64,000 bases of DNA from Hymenobacter roseosalivarius DSM 11622 (GCF_900176135.1 NZ_FWWW01000067.1:1-64000); one strand, 5' to 3'; positions 53,661 to 62,406 are shown, counted from the first letter of the stretch. Made by a program: numbers and translations. The notes: generated by a model not told the origin, from the letters alone.

Positions 53661-54769
53661 AGCACCTCACCGAATACCGCGACCCCGTGCTGGCCGGGCA
53701 GTACCTGGCCGAAATCAAGCGCACCGTGACCCGGCCCTGGACCATCATGGAAATCTGCGGGGGGCAAACCCACAGCCTGGTGAAGTATGGTCTGCTGCAA
53801 ATGCTGCCCCCGGAAATCACCATGGTGCACGGCCCCGGCTGCCCGGTGTGCGTGACGCCCACCCACCTTATCGACCGCGCCATTTACCTGGCCCTGGAGT
53901 GCGGCGTCATCCTCTGCTCGTTCGGCGACATGCTGCGCGTGCCCGGCTCCGAAAAAAGTCTGCTCCAAGCCAAGGCCGAAGGCGCCGACGTGCGCATCCT
54001 CTACTCCCCGCTGGAAGCCGTGAGTCTGGCCCAAAAATACCCCGACCGCGAGGTAGTATTCTTCGCCGTGGGTTTTGAAACCACGGCTCCGGCCAATGCG
54101 CTGTCGGTAATCCAAGCCCACCAGCTGGGGCTGACCAACTACTCCATCATCGCCTCGCACGTGCTGGTGCCGCCGGCCATGGAGGCGTTGCTCGGCGACC
54201 CTGAAACCGTGGTGCAGGCCTTCCTAGCAGCCGGCCATGTGTGCACCATCATGGGCAACGGCGAGTATTACCCGATTGTCGAGAAATACCAGGTGCCCAT
54301 CATCGTCACCGGCTTCGAGCCCATCGACTTGTTGCAAGGCATTCTGATGGTGGTGCGCCAGCTGGAAAAGGGCGAGGCCCGCCTGGAAAACCAGTACGCC
54401 CGCGTGGTGCGCGAGCACGGCAACCAGCCCGCCCAGCAGGCCATCGAGGAGATTTTTGAAGTCAGCGACCGGATGTGGCGGGGCCTAGCCGTGATTCCGC
54501 ACAGCGGCCTGGAAGTAAAAGCCAAGTACGTGGCCTTTGATGCTACGCGCAAATTCGACGTGCCGCTCACCGACACGAAGGAGGACGAAACCTGCATTGC
54601 CGGGGCCATCATGAAGGGGCTGAAAAAGCCGCTCGACTGCCCCAACTTCGGTACCACCTGCCACCCAGCGCACCCGCTGGGCGCGCCCATGGTGTCGTCG
54701 GAAGGCTCGTGCGCCACCTACTACCATTTCTATTCGGCCCTGAGCGCGACCGCGCCCGTGGAAGCCTAA
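53657..54769 (+). CDS. hypD: Hydrogenase maturation protein HypD
   Basis: 370 residues. Conserved cysteine motifs are all present: EICGGQTHS, VHGPGCPVCVTP, GFETTAPANA, and the C-terminal Fe-S cysteines in DETCIAG, LDCPNFGTTCHP and EGSCATYY. Scaffold for assembly of the Fe(CN)2CO moiety; cytoplasmic. Confidence 0.96.
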   Translation: MKHLTEYRDPVLAGQYLAEIKRTVTRPWTIMEICGGQTHSLVKYGLLQMLPPEITMVHGPGCPVCVTPTHLIDRAIYLALECGVILCSFGDMLRVPGSEKSLLQAKAEGADVRILYSPLEAVSLAQKYPDREVVFFAVGFETTAPANALSVIQAHQLGLTNYSIIASHVLVPPAMEALLGDPETVVQAFLAAGHVCTIMGNGEYYPIVEKYQVPIIVTGFEPIDLLQGILMVVRQLEKGEARLENQYARVVREHGNQPAQQAIEEIFEVSDRMWRGLAVIPHSGLEVKAKYVAFDATRKFDVPLTDTKEDETCIAGAIMKGLKKPLDCPNFGTTCHPAHPLGAPMVSSEGSCATYYHFYSALSATAPVEA

Positions 54770-54778
54770 GCCCTGCCC

Positions 54779-55843
54779 ATGCCCGAACTCGACCGCAAAG
54801 CCGCTATGCAGTTGCAGTGCCCTATGCCGCAGCTCGATTTCGATATCATCACCCTCGGGCACGGCAGCGGGGGCGTGCTCACCCACAACCTGCTCAACAG
54901 CGGCGTTTTCGACATCCTTAAAAACGACTACCTCGACCAGCACCACGACGGCGCCTTCCTGCCCGTGCGCAGCCCCGTGGCCTTCACCACCGACAGCTTC
55001 GTCATCACGCCGGTGTTCTTCCCCGGCGGCAACATCGGCGAGCTGGCCGTGTACGGCACCGTCAATGACCTGGCCATGTGCGGGGCCACGCCGAGGTTTC
55101 TGTCCCTGAGCTTCATCATCGAGGAAGGCCTGCCGATGACCGAATTTTGGGACATCCTGGTCAGTATTAAGTTTGCCTGCCAGCAGGCCAATGTGCAGGT
55201 AGTAACCGGCGACACCAAAGTAGTGGAGCGCGGCAAGGGCGACAGGATTTTCGTGAACACCACCGGTATTGGCGAAATCCACCCCAAGGCCCACATTGCC
55301 GCCGATAACGTGCGAGCCGGCGATAAAATCATTGTGAGCGGACAGGTGGCTACGCACGGCATGGCCATCATGTCGGTGCGCGAGGGGCTGGTATTTGAAA
55401 CCGAGCTGGAAAGCGACACCTGCAACCTCTACCCGGCCGTGGAGCAGCTGCTCGAAGCCTTCGGGGCCGACATCCACTTCTTGCGCGACCCCACCCGCGG
55501 CGGGGTGGCTACCGTGCTCAACGAGCTTGCCCAGGACTGTGGCCTAGGCATTGATCTAGTGCAAAACGACATTCCGCTGAGCGAGCAGGTGGAAGGGGCC
55601 TGCGAGATGCTCGGGCTGGACCCGCTCTATGTGGCCAATGAGGGCATCTTCATTGCCGTGGTGCAGGCCGACGTGGCCGGGCAGGTGCTGGACGTATTGC
55701 GCGCTACGGGCACTGGCCAGAATGCCGCCATCATCGGGGCCGTTACGGTAAGTCACCCCAGGCAGGTCATTCTCACCAGCAGCATCGGCGGCCGGCGGAT
55801 GCTCAATATGCTGACCGGCGAACAGCTGCCCCGCATCTGCTAG
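54779..55843 (+). CDS. hypE: Hydrogenase maturation protein HypE
   Basis: 354 residues, PurM/AIR-synthase family. GHGSGGVLTHNLL near the N-terminus, TDSFVITPVFFPGGNIGELAVYGTVNDLAMCGA, DPTRGGVATVLNELA, and the C-terminal PRIC with the carbamoylated Cys354. Dehydrates thiocarbamate to thiocyanate. Last gene of the regulator-hypF-C-D-E unit; hypA and hypB do not follow. Confidence 0.96.
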   Translation: MPELDRKAAMQLQCPMPQLDFDIITLGHGSGGVLTHNLLNSGVFDILKNDYLDQHHDGAFLPVRSPVAFTTDSFVITPVFFPGGNIGELAVYGTVNDLAMCGATPRFLSLSFIIEEGLPMTEFWDILVSIKFACQQANVQVVTGDTKVVERGKGDRIFVNTTGIGEIHPKAHIAADNVRAGDKIIVSGQVATHGMAIMSVREGLVFETELESDTCNLYPAVEQLLEAFGADIHFLRDPTRGGVATVLNELAQDCGLGIDLVQNDIPLSEQVEGACEMLGLDPLYVANEGIFIAVVQADVAGQVLDVLRATGTGQNAAIIGAVTVSHPRQVILTSSIGGRRMLNMLTGEQLPRIC

Positions 55844-55894
55844 CCATGCCTCTGTTTATCAGGATTTCAAGTAACATACACCTGCTAGATGGTG

Positions 55895-56071
55895 CAAATG
55901 AAAGCAGACCGAAGCAGAGCGCGTCCTTCAAGTGCTTGGCCAGATAACGAGCGCAAGAGCGAGATTTCGCCCGACCAACCCCGCTCGACGCCAGTTGACC
56001 GGAGTGGCCCCGCCTCCAACCACCACAAAATCCACTTCCTTCTTTCGCTGGCTTAGCTAGGCCATCTCGCC
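55895..56071 (+). repeat. Interspersed repeat family 2, copy B
   Basis: 177 bp homologous to 6516-6671, same orientation. Occupies part of the 455-bp gap between hypE and the tRNA; the remainder of that gap (to 56247) shows no gene. Confidence 0.8.
55898..56056 (+). CDS. Possible small protein encoded in repeat family 2 (copy B)
   Basis: 52-codon frame whose first 22 residues (MKADRSRARPSSAWPDNERK then SE) equal those of copy A, with synonymous nucleotide differences; the next residues differ conservatively (Ile for Val). The C-terminus is unrelated. Unknown function and uncertain expression. Confidence 0.35.
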   Translation: MKADRSRARPSSAWPDNERKSEISPDQPRSTPVDRSGPASNHHKIHFLLSLA

Positions 56072-56247
56072 TCTACCACCGGGCGTTAGACAAACTCTAT
56101 CAGGATGTGCCTGATCTCCAAACGATACGCTTTTTGAATCAGCAGCATTGACGTGGATCAGGCACCATAAAACGAGCCAGTAAGGCTTAGAAGGGTGTGG
56201 CTGACTACATAAAAGGATTGACTATTTACTCTTCACGGGCAAACCAA

Positions 56248-56289
56248 AAAAAGGCCACTGGTAATCATATGATTACCAGTGGCCTTTTT
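56248..56289. terminator. Perfect 42-bp palindrome, bidirectional terminator
   Basis: Arms AAAAAGGCCACTGGTAATCAT / ATGATTACCAGTGGCCTTTTT abut with no spacer. It lies just beyond the 3' end of tRNA-Asn and can terminate both it and the hyp operon. Confidence 0.9.
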
Positions 56290-56295
56290 CAGTAG

Positions 56296-56372
56296 TGGCG
56301 CTCCCTCCTGGGCTCGAACCAGGGACCCTCTGATTAACAGTCAGATGCTCTAACCGGCTGAGCTAAGGAAGC
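56296..56372 (-). tRNA. tRNA-Asn (GTT)
   Basis: On the minus strand: acceptor GCTTCCT pairs with AGGGAGC (one G-T wobble), D arm GCTCAGCCGGTTAGAGC, anticodon arm CTGACTGTTAATCAG with GTT, T arm CCTGGTTCGAGCCCAGG, discriminator G. CCA is encoded (56296-56298). All stems complete. Confidence 0.97.
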
Positions 56373-56467
56373 GGTTATGCCGACTTTATCAGTCGTTGCG
56401 GGTGCAATGTTAGGACAAAGCCTTAAAAATCGCAAATGCTTTCTGGTTTTTCTTTGAGTTGAATTTA

Positions 56468-56914
56468 TTAATTCGTGATTGTCAGTAAATTACCAGAAAG
56501 CGAAGTAGCATATTGGCGGAGTGGCCGGGGAGCGGGACCACCACGCGTTTGACCTTGCAGCGTAAACTGCGAGCTGCAGCAGGCATCGGCCAGAAATAAG
56601 CGGGAGGCATCTATGCTCACTGTGGAGCACGCGGCATCATAGGGGCGATAGGGGCAGTTGCGCTCGAAAGCTAGGTAAGTAGTAGCGTTTTGGCGCACAA
56701 TGATAAGCCCGCGCACGCCGCCCGGTATCTCTGCCGCGCCGTTGTCGGTGCGCAGCTGCGGGTAGCGCTGATCCAGTACGCTGATGCTTTCATTAAAGCT
56801 AATAAACGGGATTAGCGGCTCTGCGCTGCTGGAGTCGCCACAGCCGCTCAAGCCAAGCACAAGAGCGAGGCTCATCAGGGCGCGTTGGGGGGCTTTTTTA
56901 GCTAGAATAGTCAT
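56468..56914 (-). CDS. Lipoprotein with a Rieske-like fold but no cluster ligands
   Basis: 148 residues. Lipobox LGLSGC (Cys25). The C-terminal half NCPYRPYDAACSTVSIDASRLFLADACCSSQFTLQGQTRGGPAPRPLRQYATSLSGNLLTI follows the layout of Rieske domains (two Cys loops, then G-x-x-x-x-GPA-x-x-PL-x-x-Y), but the two histidines are missing, so it is unlikely to bind [2Fe-2S]. Disulfides may replace the cluster. 5' end overlaps the neighbouring gene's end by 17 bp. Confidence 0.65.
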   Translation of the reverse strand: MTILAKKAPQRALMSLALVLGLSGCGDSSSAEPLIPFISFNESISVLDQRYPQLRTDNGAAEIPGGVRGLIIVRQNATTYLAFERNCPYRPYDAACSTVSIDASRLFLADACCSSQFTLQGQTRGGPAPRPLRQYATSLSGNLLTITN

Positions 56915-57812
56915 AGAATCCCTTACCCGTTTTGCGACCGTGGTGGCCCGCGTCTACTTTCTGCTGCTGAATACGGCTGGGCCGAAACTTGGGGTCGAAG
57001 TGAAATGCCTCGAACATGGCGCTGGTTACCGAGAAGTTGGTATCCACACCAATTAAATCCATGAGGCGGAATGGGCCCATCCGAAAGCCAGTAGCTTCCA
57101 GCAGCTCATCCACTACGTCAAAGGGCGCCACTTGCTCCTCCACTACCTTGAGGCTCTCGACATAGAAATGCCGGGCCACGCGGTTCACGATAAACCCCGG
57201 CGCATCGGCGGCACGCACGGGCTGCTTACCGAGCTTTTCAGCCAGAGCCTGCACCGCATCAGCAACTGCTGGGGCCGTAGCCACGCCGCTAATGACCTCT
57301 ACCAGCGGCATCAGGGGTGCCGGATTAAAGAAGTGCATCCCCACGACGCGCTCCGGATGAGGAACTGCTGCCGCTAGCCGCGTTATCGGCAGCGACGAAG
57401 TGTTGGAGGCCAGAATAGTCTGGGGGGCATTTTGGGCCGCCAGATTCTGGAACAGCTCATGCTTTACAGCCAGCTTCTCAACCACGGCCTCGATAATCAA
57501 ATCGGCCTGCACGATGGCTAAGTCGGTGGTGGGGCGGAGGCGGGCCAGGGCTGCTTCGCGTTCTGTGGAGGGCATTTTTCCCTTCTCCACCAGCTTACCC
57601 AGGCCAGCCGCGATGGCTACCTCTGCCTTGGCCAGAATATCGGCGTTCAGGTCAAATAAGATGGTCGGAAAGCCATGCTGTACGCAAAGCTGCGCGATAC
57701 CCAGCCCCATAGTGCCTGCCCCGACTACCGCTATTGTTTTGATGGGCTGCGGAACCGATACGCTAGCCGCCGGCTGCGCGGAGGAGGCGGTATTTTCGGG
57801 GGAAGGAATCAT
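56898..57812 (-). CDS. 3-hydroxyacyl-CoA (3-hydroxybutyryl-CoA) dehydrogenase
   Basis: 304 residues. NAD-binding motif IAVVGAGTMGLGIAQLCVQHG (about 26-46), LIIEAVVEKLAVKHELF, ASNTSSLPIT, catalytic His-Glu region VGMHFFNPAPLMPLVEVI, and the C-terminal helical domain with APGFIVNRVARHFYVESL. Oxidises (S)-3-hydroxyacyl-CoA in beta-oxidation or butanoate metabolism; stand-alone type without hydratase domain. Confidence 0.93.
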   Translation of the reverse strand: MIPSPENTASSAQPAASVSVPQPIKTIAVVGAGTMGLGIAQLCVQHGFPTILFDLNADILAKAEVAIAAGLGKLVEKGKMPSTEREAALARLRPTTDLAIVQADLIIEAVVEKLAVKHELFQNLAAQNAPQTILASNTSSLPITRLAAAVPHPERVVGMHFFNPAPLMPLVEVISGVATAPAVADAVQALAEKLGKQPVRAADAPGFIVNRVARHFYVESLKVVEEQVAPFDVVDELLEATGFRMGPFRLMDLIGVDTNFSVTSAMFEAFHFDPKFRPSRIQQQKVDAGHHGRKTGKGFYDYSS

Positions 57813-57896
57813 AGCAAATCAGGCTAAAGTAGGGTAGAAGCAGGCATGCTATTTGGGCTGAAGCAGCAGTTTAGTGCTTTGATCGTCAGGGATTTG

Positions 57897-58943
57897 TTAA
57901 GAGATTATTCCCTCGAACTGGTGCAAAAACCGCAGATCGTTTTCCGTGAACAAACGCAAATCCTTGATCTGATATTTCAGCATGGTAATGCGCTCGATGC
58001 CCATGCCCCAGGCGTAGCCAGAATAAATTTCGGGGTCGATGCCGGAGTGCTGGAGTACAGCAGGATCTACCATGCCGCAGCCGCCAATCTCGACCCAGCC
58101 GGAGCCTTTGCAGATGTTGCAGCCCGTGCCCTTGCAGATCAGGCAGGTGATGTCGATTTCGGCGCTGGGCTCGGTGAAGGGGAAAAACGACGGCCGGAAC
58201 CGAATGTTGATATCGGCCCCAAACATCTCCTGCACGAAGTAATAAACCGTCTGCTTCAGGTCGGCAAAGCTCACGCCTTCGTCAATAAAAATACCTTCCA
58301 CCTGATGGAACATCATGTGGGCGCGGGCCGAAATAGCCTCGTTGCGGTACACGCGGCCGGGCATAATGCTGCGAATAGGCGGCGCCTGGCACTCCATCAC
58401 GCGCACTTGCACGGTGCTGGTGTGGGTGCGCAGCAGAAAATCTTCCCTCGGCTCAGCGGGATTGCGGCGCACGAAAAACGTGTCCTGCATATCGCGGGCC
58501 GGGTGATTTTCGGGAAAATTCAGCGCTGTGAAGTTGTGCCAATCATCTTCAATTTCGGGGCCTTCCGCCACGTTGAAGCCAATGCGGGCGAAGATGCGCA
58601 CCATTTCCTCGCGCACCAAGCTCAGCGGATGGCGTGTGCCCAGGGCTCGCGGCACAGCTGGCAAGGTATAGTCGAAATCGGGGTTCTGGGGGGCATTTTC
58701 GCGGGCCGCTTCCAGCTCCTGCTGGCGCTGGGCAAACCGGTCCTGGGCCAGCTGCTTAAGCTGGTTTAGCTCCTGGCCCACGGCGCGGCGCTGATCCTGG
58801 GGCACGGTTTTGAGTTGCTCAAACAAATCGGCCAGTTGGCCCTTGCGGCCGGTGAAGGCCAGGCGAAACTGCTCCAGTTGCTCAGGCGTGGAAAGGTCGT
58901 GGGCTTCAATGGCCGCCCGTAGCTGGGTGATGGTCTCCTGCAT
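57897..58943 (-). CDS. pheS: Phenylalanyl-tRNA synthetase alpha subunit
   Basis: 348 residues. N-terminal coiled coil (about 5-90), then class-II core: motif 2 LLRTHTSTVQVRVM, FHQVEGIFIDEGVSFADLK, FRPSFFPFTEPSAEIDI and motif 3 GYAWGMGIERITMLKY. An internal CLICKGTGCNICKGSG insertion with four Cys is a zinc-like feature found in bacterial PheS. pheT is not adjacent. Confidence 0.97.
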   Translation of the reverse strand: MQETITQLRAAIEAHDLSTPEQLEQFRLAFTGRKGQLADLFEQLKTVPQDQRRAVGQELNQLKQLAQDRFAQRQQELEAARENAPQNPDFDYTLPAVPRALGTRHPLSLVREEMVRIFARIGFNVAEGPEIEDDWHNFTALNFPENHPARDMQDTFFVRRNPAEPREDFLLRTHTSTVQVRVMECQAPPIRSIMPGRVYRNEAISARAHMMFHQVEGIFIDEGVSFADLKQTVYYFVQEMFGADINIRFRPSFFPFTEPSAEIDITCLICKGTGCNICKGSGWVEIGGCGMVDPAVLQHSGIDPEIYSGYAWGMGIERITMLKYQIKDLRLFTENDLRFLHQFEGIIS

Positions 58944-58951
58944 AATACTGG

Positions 58952-58959
58952 CAAAGGTA
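58952..58959 (-). promoter_or_regulatory. Candidate -7 box of pheS
   Basis: Minus-strand TACCTTTG, 9 bp before the chosen ATG, which implies a very short leader; -33 not clear. Confidence 0.35.
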
Positions 58960-59148
58960 CGCGTCCGGCTCAAAATCCGGTGAGCCCCGTTGCGGCATGT
59001 ATGACATCCGGGCTTCGCGGAAATTGGTACGATTGCTGCAAAAAGCTAGACAGAAACGGGTAAAGACTAAACGTGGGGCGCCACCCGTTTGTCCTCCGAC
59101 GGTGGCCAGAGGTTCTGGCCCGATATTCATCGCCAACTCACCCTTCCT

Positions 59149-59703
59149 ATGAAATCCTTTTTGATATCTGCTTTGGCGCTGGTCGCCATCTTCCATACTT
59201 CCGCTCAAGCTCAAACCACTAACAGCACCCAGTCAACGACCAATGAATGGTTTGGGTCGTTGGCCCCGGCCTCTACCGATGATGACGCTTGGGGCAGCGC
59301 TCCAACTACTACGGCCGCTCCGGCTGCCGCTGCCGAGGAAGTAACCGGCTACCGTACTGGCTGGATGAGTGCCCCCGGCATTAGCCTGAGCACCCACCAA
59401 AAGCCCACCACCGATTATTGGGGCCGCCCACTGAAAAAGCAAGCGAAGGCCGCCAAAAAGGCCGCAACTGTGGCCGCCGCCGATACAGAAAATGAAGCCG
59501 CGGCCGAAACCGATCCTATGATGCGCTCCTCCGGCGTAATGGTGGCACCTGGTATGAGCAGCTCGCCTTACCGTGGCGTGAGCACCGATTATTGGGGCCG
59601 GCCGTTGAAGCGCAAAATCCGCCGCTCAGCCTCCTCATCTCTGGCCGCTCAGCCTGCCTCTGCCCCCGCCAACGCCGACGACGATATGCCAGCTTCTTGG
59701 TAG
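59149..59703 (+). CDS. Exported protein with two TDYWGRPLK repeats
   Basis: 184 residues, not a named family to me. Signal peptide 1-22 (FLISALALVAIFHTSAQAQ). Two copies of an APG...TDYWGRPLK unit at 75-97 and 133-154, each followed by dibasic residues (KK, KR). The second unit is preceded by ETDPMMRSSGVMV. Ala/Thr/Ser-rich linkers, mostly disordered. The two genes downstream carry the same unit once each. Likely periplasmic or secreted; function unknown. The 296 bp after it (59704-59999) hold nothing recognisable. Confidence 0.7.
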   Translation: MKSFLISALALVAIFHTSAQAQTTNSTQSTTNEWFGSLAPASTDDDAWGSAPTTTAAPAAAAEEVTGYRTGWMSAPGISLSTHQKPTTDYWGRPLKKQAKAAKKAATVAAADTENEAAAETDPMMRSSGVMVAPGMSSSPYRGVSTDYWGRPLKRKIRRSASSSLAAQPASAPANADDDMPASW

Positions 59704-59999
59704 TCAGCGGTCTGCTTAGCACTTGTTTCAGCTAAAGGTGGTTTTCAATCTCATCTGTCCGGGCTAGTAAAATGCGCGTATAAGGCAAGAGTACCATCGC
59801 AAAGAATTTAATTGTGATGATACAAAGGGTTTAACTGGCCTTGTGTTTGCTTTTTCAAAGACACGGTCCGTACAAAAATGCTCCCTGCAGAAGATGAACA
59901 ATGTACCCGATGCGGGGGGCAAACTTGAGAGTAACGGGGTGACGGCGCTAGGCCGCTGCCCCTTGCTTTACTTATATATTCACTTCTACCCCTTGCCCC

Positions 60000-60371
60000 A
60001 TGAAAATTAGTTTACTTGCTGTCGTGGCCCTCGTGTTTTTGTTTGTAGCCGAGCCTGCCCAGGCTCAAACAAAGAAAACCACCACCACAACTACCAAAAA
60101 AACTGCGAACGGCTACCACCGCACCAGCAATGTGCGCGCAAAGTCCCGCGCCGGTGCCTACTCCCGCTACGATAGGTCTAGACGGCGCAATGAGGGAACG
60201 ACAAAGCTAGCGCCCGGCCTGCGCCTGAACATGCCCAGCCCGCCCACTACCGACTACATGGGCCGCCCGCTGAAGAAGCCCGTTGCCAAGGCTGCTTCTA
60301 GCTCATCAACGCTTTCTTCGGATAAGACACCCATTAAAAAGACGTCGACGGTTATTACTAAAAAGCAGTAG
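60000..60371 (+). CDS. Exported basic protein with one TDYMGRPLK repeat
   Basis: 123 residues. Signal peptide 1-23 (ISLLAVVALVFLFVAEPAQAQ), a Thr/Lys-rich stretch, an Arg/Tyr-rich segment (SRAGAYSRYDRSRRRNEG) and the unit APGLRLNMPSPPTTDYMGRPLKKP at 71-94. Very basic overall. Belongs with its neighbours by the shared unit; unknown role. Followed by its own terminator, so it is transcribed separately. Confidence 0.68.
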   Translation: MKISLLAVVALVFLFVAEPAQAQTKKTTTTTTKKTANGYHRTSNVRAKSRAGAYSRYDRSRRRNEGTTKLAPGLRLNMPSPPTTDYMGRPLKKPVAKAASSSSTLSSDKTPIKKTSTVITKKQ

Positions 60372-60403
60372 TAACCCCTTGGTTTTCAAAGCAAAAGTTG
60401 AAG

Positions 60404-60446
60404 GTGCCTGAATAGTTTTTCGAATAATCGACTACTATTCAGGCAC
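60404..60446. terminator. Intrinsic terminator
   Basis: 12-bp arms GTGCCTGAATAG / CTATTCAGGCAC with T tract, between the second and third TDY-motif genes. Confidence 0.82.
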
Positions 60447-60505
60447 TTTTGTACGCAAAATCGTATTAGGGCCGTTACAACCTGTAACCGCTAACCTACT
60501 TTGCT

Positions 60506-60979
60506 ATGCTCCGACTTGCTTTTTCAGCCCTGATTTTGACTGCCTGTGCGGGTGGAACCAAAGCGCTGGCCCAACAACAGCCCGCACCGGCTGCGTCTAA
60601 ATCCGCACAACCCGCACCCGAATCCGCGCAGCCCGCGACGCAAGCGGCGCAGCCTGCGACCCAGCCCGCACCTAAAGCCGATGCACCGCCAACTTCTTGG
60701 ATTGCGGCGGCGGCTTACGTCGATGAGGCCGAAAGCGACCCCATATCGCGCAGTGGCGGCCAGCAGATAGCGCCCGGTTTTACGGCTGCGCCTTCCCGCC
60801 GGGTGATGACCGATTACCAAAACCGTCCTCTGAATAAGCCCTTTAAGCGTGCGCGCCGCGTAGATGCCCCAGCCGTTCCGGCTCCCGCACCAGCAACCAA
60901 CACGATGGGCAACCAAACAGCGCCGCCGGCCGCTGCTCCCGCTCCGGCTAAAGAAACCCCAACTGGGAGTGACTGGTAA
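60506..60979 (+). CDS. Exported Ala/Pro/Gln-rich protein with one TDYQNRPLN repeat
   Basis: 157 residues. Signal peptide (LRLAFSALILTACAGGTKALAQ; the Cys14 could be a lipobox), an AQPA-type low-complexity repeat (AQPAPESAQPATQAAQPATQP, about 34-54), then ESDPISRSGGQQIAPGFTAAPSRRVMTDYQNRPLNKP at about 76-112 and a basic/Pro-rich tail. The ESDPxxRSGG part parallels the first protein, so the family motif is longer than the TDY core. Function unknown. Confidence 0.68.
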   Translation: MLRLAFSALILTACAGGTKALAQQQPAPAASKSAQPAPESAQPATQAAQPATQPAPKADAPPTSWIAAAAYVDEAESDPISRSGGQQIAPGFTAAPSRRVMTDYQNRPLNKPFKRARRVDAPAVPAPAPATNTMGNQTAPPAAAPAPAKETPTGSDW

Positions 60980-60995
60980 GAGCTAGGATTGACGT

Positions 60996-61032
60996 AAAAA
61001 AAGCCCCCAACACAGGTGTTGGGGGCTTTTTT
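60996..61032. terminator. Bidirectional intrinsic terminator
   Basis: Arms AAAAAAGCCCCCAACAC / GTGTTGGGGGCTTTTTT with a 2-nt centre, between convergent genes. Confidence 0.9.
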
Positions 61033-61064
61033 GTGTGTGATGTCTATTAAAAAACCATTAGCTT

Positions 61065-62333
61065 TTATTCAGCAACTACCAATTCCTCAACGGCTTTAGG
61101 TTGTGCCCGATAATACAGGGTGCTGCTGTTTTCGGGCCGCAGAATTTCGCGGGCGGCTTCCAATACATGCTCGGGCGTGACGGCCTGAATGCGGGCGCTT
61201 TCCTCGTTTACCAGGTTAGCATCACCCATGAGCTTACTGTAAGCTAAGTTCATGGCGCGGTTGAGCAACTCGATTTCACTGAACACAATGCTGGCTTCGG
61301 CCTGATTTTTTACTTTCTCCAATTCCTCGGCCGTTACGGGTGTAGCGCGAAGCTCGGCTACTACTTCTTCCACGGCCGCGTCGGCTTCTTCCAGACTCAC
61401 GCCGACGTTCAACTTACCGCTGATAACCAACAAGCCAGGCTCCAGTGAGCCCGTGCAGGAAGCTGAAATGCCGTTGAATAATTGCCGGTCCTTTATCAGC
61501 CGCTGGTAAAGGCGCGAGGATTTGCCCCGCCCCAACACATCAGACAACAGATCGGCGGCGGTGTAGGCGTCGTCGGCGCGGCCGGGCATGTGGTACACTT
61601 TATAGAAAGCGCTCAAGGGCACATCCGCCTTTATTTCGAGAAAGCGAGCTTCTGTTTGGCGGGGCTCAGCCGGCAACTGGCGCTCATAGCTGAGGCCGCC
61701 GGGAATAGGGCCGAACCACTTTTCGGCCAGGCGTTGGGCTTCGGCCAACGACACGGCACCGGCAACCACCAGAATAGCGTTCTGAGGGGCATAATGCTTG
61801 GCAAAAAAGTTACGCACATCATCCATCACCGCATTTTCGATGTGGCTGATTTCCTTGCCGATAGTTGACCAGTTGTAGGGGTGATGCTGGTAGGCCAGCG
61901 GACGCAGGCGCAGCCACACGTCGCCGTAGGGCTGGTTGAGGTAGTTTTGCTTGAACTCCTCTATCACTACCTTACGCTGTACTTCCAGGCCATTATCTGA
62001 GAAGGCCAGGCCCAGCATGCGGTCCGATTCGAGCCAGAAGCCAGTTTCGATATTGGCGGCGGGCAGGGTAAGGTAGTAGTTGGTAATGTCGGGGGAGGTA
62101 AAGGCATTATTTTCGCCCCCCACGCGCTGTAGCGGCTCATCGTAGCTCGGGATGTTCACCGAGCCGGAGAACATCAGATGCTCAAATAAATGGGCAAAGC
62201 CCGTGTGGCTGGGGTCTTCGTCGCACGAGCCCACATTGTAGAGCACGTTGAGCACGGCCATCGGTGTGGAATGGTCTTCGTGCACGAGGCAACGCAGGCC
62301 GTTGGCGAGGGTAAATTCCTGGAAGTGTATCAT
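61065..62333 (-). CDS. M16-family zinc metallopeptidase
   Basis: 422 residues. Inverted zinc motif H48-L-F-E51-H52 (TGFAHLFEHLMFSGS) and the distal Glu in QRKVVIEEFKQN; two M16 half-domains. This is an active-type subunit. In Bacteroidota such genes are often followed by an inactive M16 partner, not seen here. No signal peptide, so probably cytoplasmic. Confidence 0.9.
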   Translation of the reverse strand: MIHFQEFTLANGLRCLVHEDHSTPMAVLNVLYNVGSCDEDPSHTGFAHLFEHLMFSGSVNIPSYDEPLQRVGGENNAFTSPDITNYYLTLPAANIETGFWLESDRMLGLAFSDNGLEVQRKVVIEEFKQNYLNQPYGDVWLRLRPLAYQHHPYNWSTIGKEISHIENAVMDDVRNFFAKHYAPQNAILVVAGAVSLAEAQRLAEKWFGPIPGGLSYERQLPAEPRQTEARFLEIKADVPLSAFYKVYHMPGRADDAYTAADLLSDVLGRGKSSRLYQRLIKDRQLFNGISASCTGSLEPGLLVISGKLNVGVSLEEADAAVEEVVAELRATPVTAEELEKVKNQAEASIVFSEIELLNRAMNLAYSKLMGDANLVNEESARIQAVTPEHVLEAAREILRPENSSTLYYRAQPKAVEELVVAE

Positions 62334-62406
62334 TAAAACCTGAGCTAAAGTCGAATGAGAAGGTAAATAGCAAACCGCAAGCTAGGGTGTTCGGTTCGGG
62401 CCAGCG

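Noticed and set aside
54485..55477. A 330-codon minus-strand frame opposite hypD and hypE
   Set aside because: No recognisable motif; both plus-strand genes are unmistakable.
41194..55843. Firm assignment of the hydrogenase to group 1h (actinobacterial type)
   Set aside because: The small subunit keeps four proximal Cys and the operon has a different accessory set; group 1l or a relative is more likely, but only a phylogeny can decide.
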